From the NCBI GenBank assembly GCA_029891345.1, contig CM057005.1:64259260-64323259 (forward strand): DNA of 64,000 nucleotides. The letters are read 5' to 3'. The notes beneath the pieces were generated by a model that saw only the letters and a program-made list of their open reading frames with translations, ran no database searches and was not told where the DNA came from. The stretch's first letter is position 1; each line of letters opens with the position of its first letter. The translations under genes were made by a program, and so were the position numbers. Positions 45,561-57,069 of this stretch are shown in pieces. The DNA is from Dryococelus australis. Taxonomy: Eukaryota > Arthropoda > Insecta > Phasmatodea > Phasmatidae.

Positions 45561-47087
45561 GAAGCAGTGGGAAACCACTGATTCGCAGTGAAGTTCAACC
45601 ACTCGAATCAGTGAAAATGGCTCCACTTACAATCAGCGGGAAAACCACTGATTGTTTTAGGGAAAAAATTTCACTGATTGAATTAGTAACGTGATATTAT
45701 TTCACTGATTGAATTAGTGACGTGATATTATTTCACTGATTGAATAAGTGACGGTCGACTGCAGTGGCGAATTAAATATTGCTTTTATTGAATGTAGCCA
45801 AGTAATTATGTGGAATAAACATATTTACAATAGTTCACTATTTATCTTGCGCAATTTACCCTAATTTAAAAAGGCATAAGAAAAATTTCAAAGGTAATTG
45901 AGATTGAATGCACTCACCCATTCCACTTCGATTTTAGGCCGTTACCTTACCATCTGCGCTACCCCGCCGATTTGAAATAATGAGAGGACAATGTTTCGCC
46001 GCGAAATTGTAAAGATTTAAATTGTATGCTCTTACTTTTCGTATTTGGTTTAATTGGTACCGTTAGGATTGTTAAAACGAATATAATATATGAGTGCACT
46101 CTCTTCGTCACAATAAATGCAGTTTAAACATTCAAACAGCACTGCAACAATTAAATTTAAACGAAATGAAAGACTTAAAAACGGAATGAAAGGCTGGGTG
46201 TTCATATTACCTCGTAAAATGAAATTGGCATTTTGAAAGAAGAAACACATTTTAGAAAGTATTTTGTATTGGTTTTTAATAGTTTATTAGTTGTTATGCG
46301 TTGTTTAGTGGCCATTTTAAAGCTGTTTTCACAATAGAGCATTGCGACGCGATGCGTGGAGCATCAGCCAATCAGAGCCTTGACGCTAGCGTCGAGAACG
46401 TTGCACGAGCTACCGACATTGGAATTGACGCTCGTCGCCGGTGACGGGAATAAGAAGAATAACATTAGTGTATTTCATAAAATATAAACAGGTCAGAAGC
46501 TGAGGTAAAGAGCAAATGAAAATGTACATAGTAAATTGTTTGCAGAGATAGTAATTGGAGTCCTAATTTATATAGATTATTCTTACCTTTAGGAAAACAG
46601 AATGAAAATGTTTCCCGATGCCTGAAGAGACATTCATGTTCTAAAAAATAATATCCATTTAAATATATTCTTACTAAAGAAAAGTGTATATTACAAAAAA
46701 AATAACAATTTTACTAACTAAATGGCAAACAAATCCATTGTATTTTGTTCGCTTTTAGCATTTAATTGCGGCGGCCAGCGTCATAACATCGCTTTAATTT
46801 GTAGATGCAAATAACGCTCATCGCTGGTAGCAATATTTGAATACCGCTGTAAATGGTGTTTAACGGTCATTTTTACACGTTGTTTAACGGATCCATCAGT
46901 CAATAATAAACCACTTACAAACAGTGAAATAAATAAGTGATGAATCAGTGGAAAATATCACTGAATAAATAAGTGAAGGAAATCTGGTATTTCTTCACTG
47001 ATTCATCAGTTAAATTCACTGAAGTGACAGTTGAATCAGTCAGAGATACTTTTGACTGATTGAAACAGTGAAATTCTCACTGATTCA
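45561..47087 (-). mobile_element. Iteron-rich transposon, family I, second copy
   Basis: An inverted homologue of 37496-39034 with the same CACTGATT / AATCAGTG-rich ends and the same tRNA-like segment. Near the left end a 31-bp unit (TCACTGATTGAATTAGTGAC...) occurs three times in tandem (45671, 45702, 45733). It lacks the nested insert of the first copy and carries its own at 46319. Confidence 0.7.
46319..46856. mobile_element. Nested insert in family I, second copy
   Basis: This 538-bp block is absent from the first family I copy. It is flanked by imperfect 17-bp direct repeats (TGTTTAGTGGCCATTTT and TGTTTAACGGTCATTTT, 14 of 17 identical). The block's ends are loosely inverted (AGCTGTTTTCACAATAGAGC and, on the other strand, CAGCGGTATTCAAATATTGC). 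Non-coding. The element type is unclear. Confidence 0.55.
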
Positions 47088-47186
47088 GATTCAGAGTGCA
47101 GAGGCCTGGGCCCAAGGGGTGGCCTTGTCTGTGGATGTGTGTGATGAGATGATGAAGCCCGTCTGTCACATTGAAAATCCAACCTG

Positions 47187-47465
47187 CAGTGGCGTGTGGT
47201 GAAGTGTTGGAAGGTAAGCTGGTGTTTTCTCACTACTGTACATTCTCGGTGCACGCAACCAGGAACCAATAACCACTGCGGAGCCTAGAGAAACTGAACA
47301 TATTTCGACCACCCACAAGCGAGCAGGCAAGGGACCCATTACACATGCCCTGTGGACTCACCTGCTGAACTACATTTTAGTGGTGGAAGTGTATACTAGC
47401 GAGCAACAGGGTACAGCACAGATTTAACGTCAGCTTACCTTGCAACAGTTCACCACACATCATTG
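47187..47465 (+). mobile_element. hAT-like MITE, family E, second copy
   Basis: A 279-bp element with ends CAGTGGCGTGTGGTGAAGTG and, on the other strand, CAATGATGTGTGGTGAACTG. The 8-bp flanks CCAACCTG and CTAACCTG match at 7 of 8 positions, the target duplication expected for hAT. It is the nearly identical inverted partner of the element at 33653. Non-coding. Confidence 0.85.
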
Positions 47466-47473
47466 CTAACCTG

Positions 47474-48704
47474 TCATTATCAAATTAATACTATTGCATC
47501 ACAGAATGTTGATATTTAGCCTGAAGGTTTAGCGTCAATAGTTGTTATTTGTTTAAAAACTTCCACATTTTACATGAGTTAAATACAAAATTCTGCTTCA
47601 ACATTCACAATGTTTTGGGAGTCACACTATGGTGAAGGGTGTAAATACAGCTTTAAGTGTGTGACTTCATGCAATCTCCTCCCCTTCTTAAATCCGTACC
47701 TTGACCTCAGTTCGCCTTGTTTCTTGCTTAAGTCCTATCTATCTGCCGACGAAAAACTTGTGACCCCTATTACGATTTTATATTTTATACCAGTGACTAA
47801 GGAAGGGTTATGCTTTTCTACTTATACAAGGGAATGGTGTTGTTATTTAAACGGAAGTAATTATGAGTATACAACATATATTCAGTACGATTACTAGGAG
47901 TTACATTAAATATAATGTATTTGGGTCCTAATCAGCTATAGTATGACTAACGTGAATGATACCATTGCCAAGTACCCTAATACTAAGTGTTAAGTGTATC
48001 CCAAATGTTGGACGGGAGCTAATTGCATCTCAAAGTGAACCCCTTACGCCTACAAGGGAAGGAAATAATGCAAGGAGATATGCATCGCAGCAGAGAGGGA
48101 TTGGGCAGCTATGGCCAGCAATTGGGACCATGACTACCTCCCTAAGTGTACTTATAGCTAAAACTAAGAAGAGACTGGGTGAAACCGTCACAGACAATGT
48201 AAAAACTCAGCAGACAGGACAGAATTCAGAATCATTGCATGTATTAAATAGAAATGCTACTGGAAAAAGAATGTTGGATGTCATACTTTATCAGTAGAGA
48301 TGAAGATCTAGTAGGGAAGAGGGCACTGTCCTTGGTTTGGCATGAGACGGCGCTGGCTTTAACCAGAGTGGTGTGCAAGCACATTACTCTGGTGAGGGAA
48401 GTGGCGCTATTGGGCCTCTTGCCCCCAAATCCCTAGTAGATTCCCTGAAAATTTAAAAGAAAGGGAGTGAGCCAGTAAGTTTCAGCAGAACCAACACTTG
48501 CTGGTTTTTACATGGCTAGAATAAGACGGGAAGAGTCTGTGGAAAGAAAGGAAAAATTATTAACCTTATGTAAATTAATAACCTTATCTAAATGACTTAC
48601 TACTAACATTCCTCGAGGACATATGTGTCTAATTCTAATGCTATGCTACCTCACAGCGACTGATTGTTGCCAAGTAATATATAGTGAGGGGAGCTCCTTT
48701 AGTG
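47474..48704. other. No gene recognised
   Basis: Two open stretches on the plus strand (47610-47897 and 47956-48297) are longer than average, but their translations show no domain I know and no splice structure. The codons look like ordinary chance frames or a decayed mobile element. Confidence 0.4.
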
Positions 48705-49231
48705 CCTCGCTCATATCTATACGTAGTATAAAACAAAGTCGCCCGGCTGCATGTGTCTGTATTCGGCTAAGGCTTCTAAACTACTTGATGGATTTTAATA
48801 CTGTTTTCACCTTAATTTAGAGAATTCCTTGAGGAAGGTTTAGGTATATAACACATTAATATTTAATCTAAGGATAGCAGATAAATGTCAACGTTTTCTA
48901 ATCAAGTTGGAAAAAGCTGTTTTTCGGGTATTTACATGGTTGACTAAACCATAAGAGATACACCAAGTTAATGTACTACATAATTGTGTATCTCGAAAAG
49001 ATCTACAAAAAAGTCCGCGACAGCATGTGTTTATCTTTTAAGGATGACCCACAGTACCAATTTTTGTCTTTTTAAAAAAAGGTATTCACTTATGAAGATG
49101 CTTTGAACAACATAGTATTAATCCTATGGTAGTTACCTTAAGCATTTAGTGTACATACGTGTTGTTAACCTAAACAATGCCATGTTTGTAAATCACACCT
49201 GAGCGAGGCCAGGGCGGGTCGCTAGTGTTTT
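48705..49231 (-). mobile_element. Conserved non-coding insect repeat
   Basis: Words such as AAACAAAGTCGCCCGGCTGC, CTACTTGATGGATTTTAAT and the terminal GGCGGGTCGCTAGT (on the minus strand starting ACTAGCGACCCGCCCTGGCC) recur, from memory, in repeats of many insect genomes. I cannot name the family. No coding sequence is seen. Confidence 0.5.
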
Positions 49232-49320
49232 ATGAACTATTATTGTTGTAATGCGTTTTGGATTCTTCGCCTGGTGTGAATACCGATGTGTTGTTGCAGT
49301 TCGCTTGACTTGTCCATGTT

Positions 49321-49543
49321 TATAGGCTATTCACGTTAATGTGAGCACTTTTGAAAGCCCTTTCATTTGGAATAATAGTCAATTAATATATATTACTTTA
49401 GTGTTTGATGTTAACTTCTGAGTGCGGTGGAATATACACACTGTGTTAATTACATACATGAGAGTTGAAGGGTAAAAAATGGCTGAAAGAAAGAAAAGTA
49501 ACTAGGGCCTCAAAAGTGCTCACTTTACCGTGAACAGTCTATA
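49321..49543 (+). mobile_element. Family C MITE, complete
   Basis: The left end is TATAGGCTATTCACGTTAAT and the right end is CTTTACCGTGAACAGTCTATA. The interior is as in family C with a small deletion. Confidence 0.85.
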
Positions 49544-49948
49544 CTGAATCATAACACCCCGTTTTGCCTGGAGAATGTCGCCTCGCCCCCCACCCCCCCA
49601 GGTGGAGCGATGCTCCCCTCCATTTGTTCCTTCAGTTGTTCAGAGCTCCGGGAATGTTGCGCGGCCCTGCCAGTACTCAATATGCATTTATTATAGTTCA
49701 ATTTAATTTCCATTAATCATGTTCCAGACTACATGTTTCTGATTACAGATTAATGCATGTTTCCATAGTTCTACTTTGTAAGACAAAATCCACCCTCCAG
49801 GGCAGATAGCCTGGAGCAAGAGGAGGCGGGGAAGGATGAGTGTCTCCCTTGTCTGGACCACCCACACATGTGCTGCCGGAAATGTTCGGCTGGTCTCTTC
49901 ATAGTTTTAGCAGTTATTTCGTTACACGACACAGTCTTATAATGAATA

Positions 49949-50188
49949 TATAGGATATTCATGGTAAAGTGAGCACTTTTTGAAGTCCTCTCATTTAGAA
50001 TAATAGTCAATAAATATATTTTATTATAACTCTAGATGTTAAATTTCCAATCCAGTGAAATATATACTTTGTGTTTATTACTTACGTGGCAAAATTTATT
50101 TAAAAAAGTGATTAAAGGATGAAAAATGGCTGACCGGAAAAAGTAACTAGGGCCTCAAAAGTGCTCACGTTACCATAAACAGTCTATA
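49949..50188 (+). mobile_element. Family C MITE, complete
   Basis: The left end is TATAGGATATTCATGGTAAA and the right end is TACCATAAACAGTCTATA, with the interior of family C in full. Confidence 0.85.
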
Positions 50189-50260
50189 CTTGATGTAATA
50201 TGAAAAATAATGTGATATCCTGTCAGGCTACGAGATAACGATAAAAGTGATTTCAAACAA

Positions 50261-50340
50261 GCGGGACTGTGGTTGTGCAGTGGTTAAACTGCTCGCCTTC
50301 CATCTAGGTGAACCGGGTTCAATCCTCGGCCAAGTCACTC
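50261..50340 (+). mobile_element. tRNA-derived SINE head
   Basis: The tRNA-like head GGTTGTGCAGTGGTTAAACT has an A box and GAACCGGGTTCAATCC has a B box. The GCCTTCCATCTAGGTGAACC segment between them corresponds to the unit amplified in the 29-bp array at 40379. The body after the head is short and not recognised. Confidence 0.65.
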
Positions 50341-52019
50341 TAGCAATGCATATTTTCTTAAGAAACCATGTGATCACACTTATTGAGTTACAAAACCCAT
50401 GATGTCAGTGATAGAATATGGTAATAATAGAATAAATGAAACAACATTAGCTAGTACATGGTTCATATTTGTACATTGCATTTTATTTTCCACTTAAGAA
50501 TATGATTTTGTAGCTACACTCCTTGGTTTCAAATTATTCCAGGAATGAACAAAATCTATTTTCTATCCTCCTTCTCAGTATTATTATTTTTTACTGTACT
50601 CATTGTTTACTATTCCTTGGGTGATGTAACTCCTTGTTTTGTTAGGTTCGCGGAAGTGTGGCAGCTGTATTCTCATACTTATTTATTGAAATAACATTTC
50701 AGTCATTTGGCATAATGAATGTGTTCACACTATAAATGTGGCTCACCGTGTTAAATATTTGGACCATAGACAGCAGCTGGTGGGAATATTACTGCTACTT
50801 TTTTCCAGTTCACTTCTACGTTTCTTCCTAGATATGTGTAATATATCTAGGAATAACTAAAGTAGCTTTAATTTGGGAGAAGTAAAATTTTAATTGTTAG
50901 CCTATAGGGATATATTAAATCAAAAATTACTTTATTTATCTAAGCATAACACTGTGTTATAATATAACTTCCTTTCATTGTGGCTGAGCTTACAACATAA
51001 TTACAGTTTTTTTTAACGAGATATTAAAAGATTGCCCTTTTCTGTATGCATGATCTTATTTTAGCTGCCAGAGTGAGAAGCGTATAATGGGTGGTGAAAA
51101 TTTATTAATATGGAATCTCCTAACTTATGCATGTAGATGTTAATTAAATTTTTTTTTCCTCAAAGTGATTCATGTCAGCCAGAAGATGCAGTTTCATTAT
51201 GAGAGGCTATTGTTCCATAATTTAAAGCTCTTTTTAGTTTCCAAGTAAAGATAGCGTCAGTGAAAAATAATAGAGACTTTCTTTATTTAAAATATGTGAT
51301 TTAGTATAATAAAACATTTTTTACTGTAAATTCAAATGCTCGTTGAAGGCATTTGATAACACATGTGTGTCTTTTGATGTACTTTGTGTCTGTATTAGAT
51401 GTATTACTAGCTTTAAATGAATTGTATTTAAAAAAATTTGTGTGAATTTTTATCTCTAGAGTTACGGTGGTCAGATTATTTAATAACTCTGGAAACACAA
51501 AATTATTTTACTAACTTTTATGTACACAACTGAGTTAATCAATATCTCCTTGAGTTCATGAAACATTACTGGTAGACATCTTGAAGTTAGCAAGTTTTAT
51601 GTTAATAAACTGAACAAATAAATCAAGGTAACACAACTGTTTTTCTGTTATTACCAAACTCATGTCACATAACTTAATTCATTTTGGTGGTTCCATTTGT
51701 TGCAGTTATTACTGTTTCTGTCAAATGTACTAGAGCTTTGAGATTTGTTTCCAAGGGCTGTAGCTTACCAACTTGCCACAAAGTACAGCTATTTGTTTTT
51801 TGCAGGTACTTTAGTCACATGTTATTTATGTTTTTTTACTGAGATTAAATATTCCATTTGTCTTAATGGTTGAAAATTGGTAATTTTAATGCACATCAAT
51901 AATAAATGTGTAATATGAAGTATTAAACTAGGAAAGATTTAGTATATACTGATACGTCTTTTATTTGTTTGTCTGAAGAGCATAAAATCTGTCTTGGGGA
52001 AAGATATGGAACAGCTGAT
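50341..52019. other. No gene recognised
   Basis: AT-rich, T-skewed DNA without long frames or recognised repeats. Confidence 0.45.
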
Positions 52020-54316
52020 TTCATATGTTGTTTGTTATTAGCAAGCTTTAACTGGTATAAAGTTCTACAGACTAATGATGTAAATTCTAAATTTAACACA
52101 TTCCTGAATATTGTACATAGTCTCTTTGAAAGCAGTTCTTGCTGGTGAAAAAAAAAAACCTAACCAACACATTAATAAGTGAGTTACCAAGGGTATAATT
52201 GTTTCCTTTAGGAATAAAAGAAAATTATACCTTCTCTCCAGGAACACAAATGATGTTCAAATAGAAGAACACTATAAAACATATTGTAAAATACTAAAAC
52301 ATGTAATTAATAAAGCATAATATATGTATCTACTATAGCAAGTAAATAACAGACTCTACAAATAAGGTTAGAACTACATGGAATATAATAAAAAATGAAA
52401 GAGGGAAATGATGTTGAGCTGATCATAAATGATCAATTAACTTAAAAGACAAAATGAGTAATAGATTCTTTCAATGATCAATTTTTACATGTAGCAGATT
52501 CACTCTGTATGAATGTTTCTAATCTAAGTTATAATGGAATACTCTATGACATATATGATAAATAATTTTCTGATATAGAAGTCTCATGTACTAAGCCAAA
52601 TGAAATAATTAAAATAATAAAATCTCTAAAAAATAAAACATCTCATTACTATGATGGTTTAAATACGTAGTGTAATAATTAAATAGAGCAATCTTTCATT
52701 TAGTTATCCACTATGTAATATCAGTAATTGTATATTTGTAACTGGGGTTTTGTCAAAAAGGTTGACAGTTGCTGTAGTCAAACCTCTTTTTAAACAGGGT
52801 GAGAAAACATGTGCAGTATATCCAATTATAGGCCCATTTCTTTATTGACCACTTTTTCTAAAAAAAAAAATTCAAAAAGTTATTTTTAGTAGATTGATAA
52901 ACCACTTAAAATGTAATAATATATTGGTGGCCTCACAATTTGGCTTTAGAGAGAGTATCACAACCAATAATGCAACTTTGAAACTTGTTAATGAAATCTT
53001 ATCAGCAATAAATGATCATAAGTATCCAATAACATTTTTTGCGACTTAAAAAAAGGCTTTTGATTGTGTTAACCATTCTATCGTATTATGTAAACATTAT
53101 TTTTTTATGGAATAGAAGTAAAGTTTCATAAACTGTTGACATTCTACATAACGAACAGATCCCAGGAAGTCAATTTAAAAGGTATTTCCTCAACAATTGA
53201 AATAATTAAGCATGGGGTAACAATAAGATCAATTTTGGGCCCAATGTTGTTTGTGCTGTGTATTAATGACCTTCCCCTATATATGGGTCCTGGTGCATCA
53301 ACTGTGCTTTTTGCAGATGACACCAGTCTGTTATGTGCTGGAAAAAACAATAAAAGAATCATCAGATGTAGCAATAAATAGTTTTACCAAGTTGGCGTCG
53401 TGGTTTACGGCAAATCAATTAACATTAAATATGGATAAAACAAAATTCATGCAGTTTGTGACAAAAAGGAGATTTGTACAAAAAGTAAACCGTCTAACAG
53501 ATATGTTTCAGATAAAACAAGCCCCACAAGTAAAATTCCTAGGCTTATGTGTTGATGAAACTTTAAATTTTAAAAAATCATGTTTTGTAGGTAATGCGAA
53601 AACTTGATGCAGCCTGTTTTGTATTAAGAACTATTGTTAGATTATTGGGTCCAGATGCTGCTACTTTTTGTACTTTCATTCCATTATATCTTAAGGGGTC
53701 ATGTTCTGGGGTAACTCTGTTGACAGTATAAAAGTTTTTAGAAAGCGAAACGGGACAATTAGAATATTAAGTAATAAAAGGAGGACGGATTCATGCAGAG
53801 AAGCATTTAATAATTATACTATTTTAACTCTTTCGAGCCAATACATTTATTTCTTGCTAAATTTCACCATTGATAATTCAGATAACTTTAATAAGAACAG
53901 TATTTACTATAAGTTCAACACTAAAACGTCAAACAATATAAATAAACCCTCAGTACGATTACAAATGGTCCAAAATGGAGCTTTGTACACTGCCACAAGC
54001 ATTTTAAACTAATTGTTCAGTTATATCCGCAATGTCAAAGACCGTAAAGCATTTAGAAGATTATTGAACATTTTTTTTGTTGTCCTGTGTTTTTATTCTG
54101 TCAAACAATACATGGAGGTGTGAAGGTAGTAATATTTGTGAGTCTATGCAATGCATATTCATTTATTCTGTATGGTATTTCTGTTTAAGTGTGTTTTTTT
54201 AATTATGACAATTTTGTTTTCGATGATTTTATAGTTTTGTCATATGTTATTGTAAAAAATATGTGTTCCATAGTCTTATGGCTTTCGCCATGTTTATAAG
54301 ACTCAAATGAATGAAT
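52020..54316 (+). pseudogene. Jockey/CR1-like LINE, 5'-truncated reverse transcriptase
   Basis: A decayed non-LTR retrotransposon. In order: a linker (FNTFLNIVHSLF; TWNIIKNERG), the start of the reverse transcriptase (VKPLFKQGEK, then SQFGFRESITTNNATLKLVN), motif A region KKAFDCVNHSI with a stop just before it, the thumb-side SILGPMLFVLCINDLP, the catalytic motif LFADDTSLLC, then LASWFTANQLTLNMDKTKFM and VKFLGLCVDETLNF. A C-terminal region follows (SCREAFNNYTILTLSSQYIY). Many stops and frameshifts break it and the endonuclease is missing. The 3' end has a perfect hairpin (ATGGC-TTTC-GCCAT, 54278-54291) and a short AATG repeat. The clade assignment is from memory of these motifs. Confidence 0.8.
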
Positions 54317-56962
54317 ATTAAATATATATATATAAATTTTAAATCAAATATTTATGTATGCAAGCCTTTGTAAATACATGTCTCTTCTCTCACCCCCGTT
54401 CTAAAAAATGGTAACACTAATTTTTTCCTCAACTTCATATAAATGCTCATTTTTAATTTCATTTCATAATTTTTGGAAAAAATATTTTTCTCAATATTTT
54501 GAAGCTAATGAAAAGGTAATTAAAATTAAAAAGTATCAATCTAAATAATACATTATTGCTGTTTCAAATGAATGGCCAACTTAGCACAATGATTCAAAAT
54601 TCTGCAGTTTGATACCTTGTATATTCTAAATTCTACAAAATGGTAATTACAGGAGATAAAGATTTGTGATAATCTATATTGTATGAGATTTGCATAGCCT
54701 TTATTTCTGTGTTGATCAATTTTGTTGAACTTTTCATATTTAATGCATACTTAACATATTGTATAGATTTAGCATGATTAAAGTCTACAGTAGATCAATA
54801 GCTGCTTGTGAAATTCTGCACAATGTTTTCTTCCTAGATACCAAAATGAGTGTTTGTTTTGTTGTTACCAGGAAATCATATTTTACATCCTCTGATGTCT
54901 GGTTTGGTAAACATGTTTTCTTGATAAACTCATTAAAATATGAAACACAACATGCAAACTTTATTGGGAAGAAAAATACAATTTCTCACCAGAAAACAAC
55001 ATTAATATTTTCTGTTGCAATTACGAGTCAGTGTGCTTTGCAATTAAATAACAAAATTATCAATAAATAAAGTTGTTCACAACAAAGAATAATTGCCCAA
55101 GTTTTATGGTACAGATACCCTTTTTCATATTTTACACATCTGTTGATGGTTTCCAATTTACAGAATAGTATTTTAGTACATATCTATAAATTATTGACAA
55201 CTTTAAGTATTCAATTTAGTATTCCTACGTGTGCCACAGTAATTTAAAACTTTTCCTGAACATTTTGTGGTAATGATTAAATTGCCCCTATCGTGTGGCA
55301 AGACCAAACTGCACGGTCATTGCATTATTATGTGTTGCTGGTCTGCATTGCTTCCCCTGCCCTGTCTCGCCTTAGCAGGCAGGGCGGTGTGTCAGGGGCA
55401 GTGTGGTAACCAGAGGAGTGCGTGGAGATTTACAAAGGAATGCTGCTGTTGCAAAAAGCCTATCAGGACTTGTGGCGCCTTTTATAATTGAGGGGATTGA
55501 ATGTCTGGAGGTATGAGTTGCAAGAATTTTCTGGTTATCGCCTCCACCACTCTCAGCGTAACTTGGGGTGTGGGGAACTATTTGGATCGGGCCAGCAAGA
55601 TTATTTAAGCCGCAACAGGCGTCTGAGCTGACAGTCTGGATTTTGGAGGCTTGCAGAGCCTTAAGAGCCAGGTGTGCAAAGACAGCGATGAAATGATGAG
55701 TGGGGATAAGTGGCCAGCGGCAGTGCATTGGTACAGTGGAGAGTGAGTGAGACTGATGGGCGGGACTGTTGAACTGGATACGTGAGCGACACACATTTGG
55801 AATGATGGCACTAGACAGATTGAATATGTGTAAATAACGTAACCATCATAGAAACAGTGATAAGGAATTTAATTAAAATTGAGATAGACCTTAAATATTG
55901 CGCTTAGTGAGAATAAGAAGAGTAAAAGTGGAGATAGATAGTTTATTACTATAAATAATAGCTGTGTGAATATTTATAGCACTATAAATAAATTAAAAAT
56001 CATATTTAGTTCTTTCTTTATTAAGACCCCCATCCCTCACAAACTTGGATATGCCCCTGCCATCTTGTAACAATATGAATATGACATGCCTTTATTTATT
56101 ATGAATTTTCTTTCACGAATAATGCTATTCAACTTTACCAGAAAATTATTATTTTTATTAATACGGGTTACAAAAACTTTTGCTGCCAATAATAGGTTAT
56201 TTCTATTAAATTAATGATAACTAATAATTGGTTGTATTATTATTGAACAATTTGAAAAATGTTAGATGAATGCAAAGTATTTTTACTTTTCTCAAACACA
56301 ACATACTATGAGAAAATTTGTGCTGCCACAGCCACAAACACTAATACACTAATACATTACATACAATACTGGTTTAGTGGATTTTTGTAATTGTGATCTT
56401 TATAACTTTTGGGTTTGCTATGGGATTTCTCAGCATGTTACCCTCCCCTCAAGCTCTTAATTATGCTCATCATGTAAGAAAATTAATTATGTGTATATTT
56501 TTATACTTTATGTTTTGTAGTCAATCTTGACATATGTGTTTTACCGAAATATTTAATTTTACTATTCTTTGTAAGTTGTATTTTCTCTATGTCACTATTA
56601 ATTGATATGCCTAGATTAACGCATTGAAGAGCTCTCATGTGAGTTGTATTTAATTAATTTAACTCAACTTTAAAAATTCCTTGTGAATGAACTTTTGTGT
56701 TGTGACACAATGTTAATTAACGGTAAACTATTTATTCAAACTTTATAATAAATTGTATTGACATAGTTGATTTTCATATCCTGGTTTGTTTATTTGATCA
56801 TCTGGTCTCTTTCTTATCGTCGCATTCCTTTTCCCATTCTGTCAGGTTTCTTCATACCATTGAGATCATATTGATTTTGTGTCACTTAGGGGTTCTTCTT
56901 TGTACTTGAATGAGACAAATTGTGAACAGCCCTATAAGTAATGTTGTTCTTGCTGTTCACAG
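54317..56962. other. No exon recognised; presumed upstream intron of the ligase gene
   Basis: AT-rich DNA. A moderately GC-richer part at 55260-55830 has open frames without recognisable products. It probably belongs to the intron before the first recognised ligase exon, since that exon begins with a phase-1 acceptor. Confidence 0.4.
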
Positions 56963-57069
56963 TAAGTTTCAAGGGCGACATGCTTCTGTGGTGTCGCCTC
57001 TTGCTACCTGGTCATGTGAAGCGAGTGTACAACCTGCAGAGCAAGCAGCTAGTCAAACTATTCAGCAGG
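56963..57069 (+). CDS. LIG3: DNA ligase III-like, internal exon (N-terminal region)
   Basis: This exon follows a strong acceptor (TTGCTGTTCACAG) and ends at an AGG/GTAAAG donor. It opens in phase 1 (two bases complete a codon) and then gives 35 residues, SFKGDMLLWCRLLLPGHV then KRVYNLQSKQLVKLFSR. From my recollection of vertebrate DNA ligase III this equals the segment reading GDVYLTVKLLLPGV then YNLNDKQIVKLFSR, in the DNA-binding (DNA_ligase_A_N) region ahead of the catalytic core. The enzyme seals nicks in nuclear and mitochondrial DNA repair, usually with XRCC1. The preceding exons (zinc finger) were not found. The next exon joins in phase 0 without gap. Confidence 0.88.

Noticed and set aside
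47610..48436. Open plus-strand frames as upstream ligase exons
   Set aside because: No match to the zinc-finger or linker sequence expected for DNA ligase III and no consistent splice sites.
55372..55794. 140-residue minus-strand frame as a gene
   Set aside because: The composition is rich in Ser, Thr, His and Pro without a domain. Overlapping frames on both strands are similar in length, as expected for a locally GC-richer segment.
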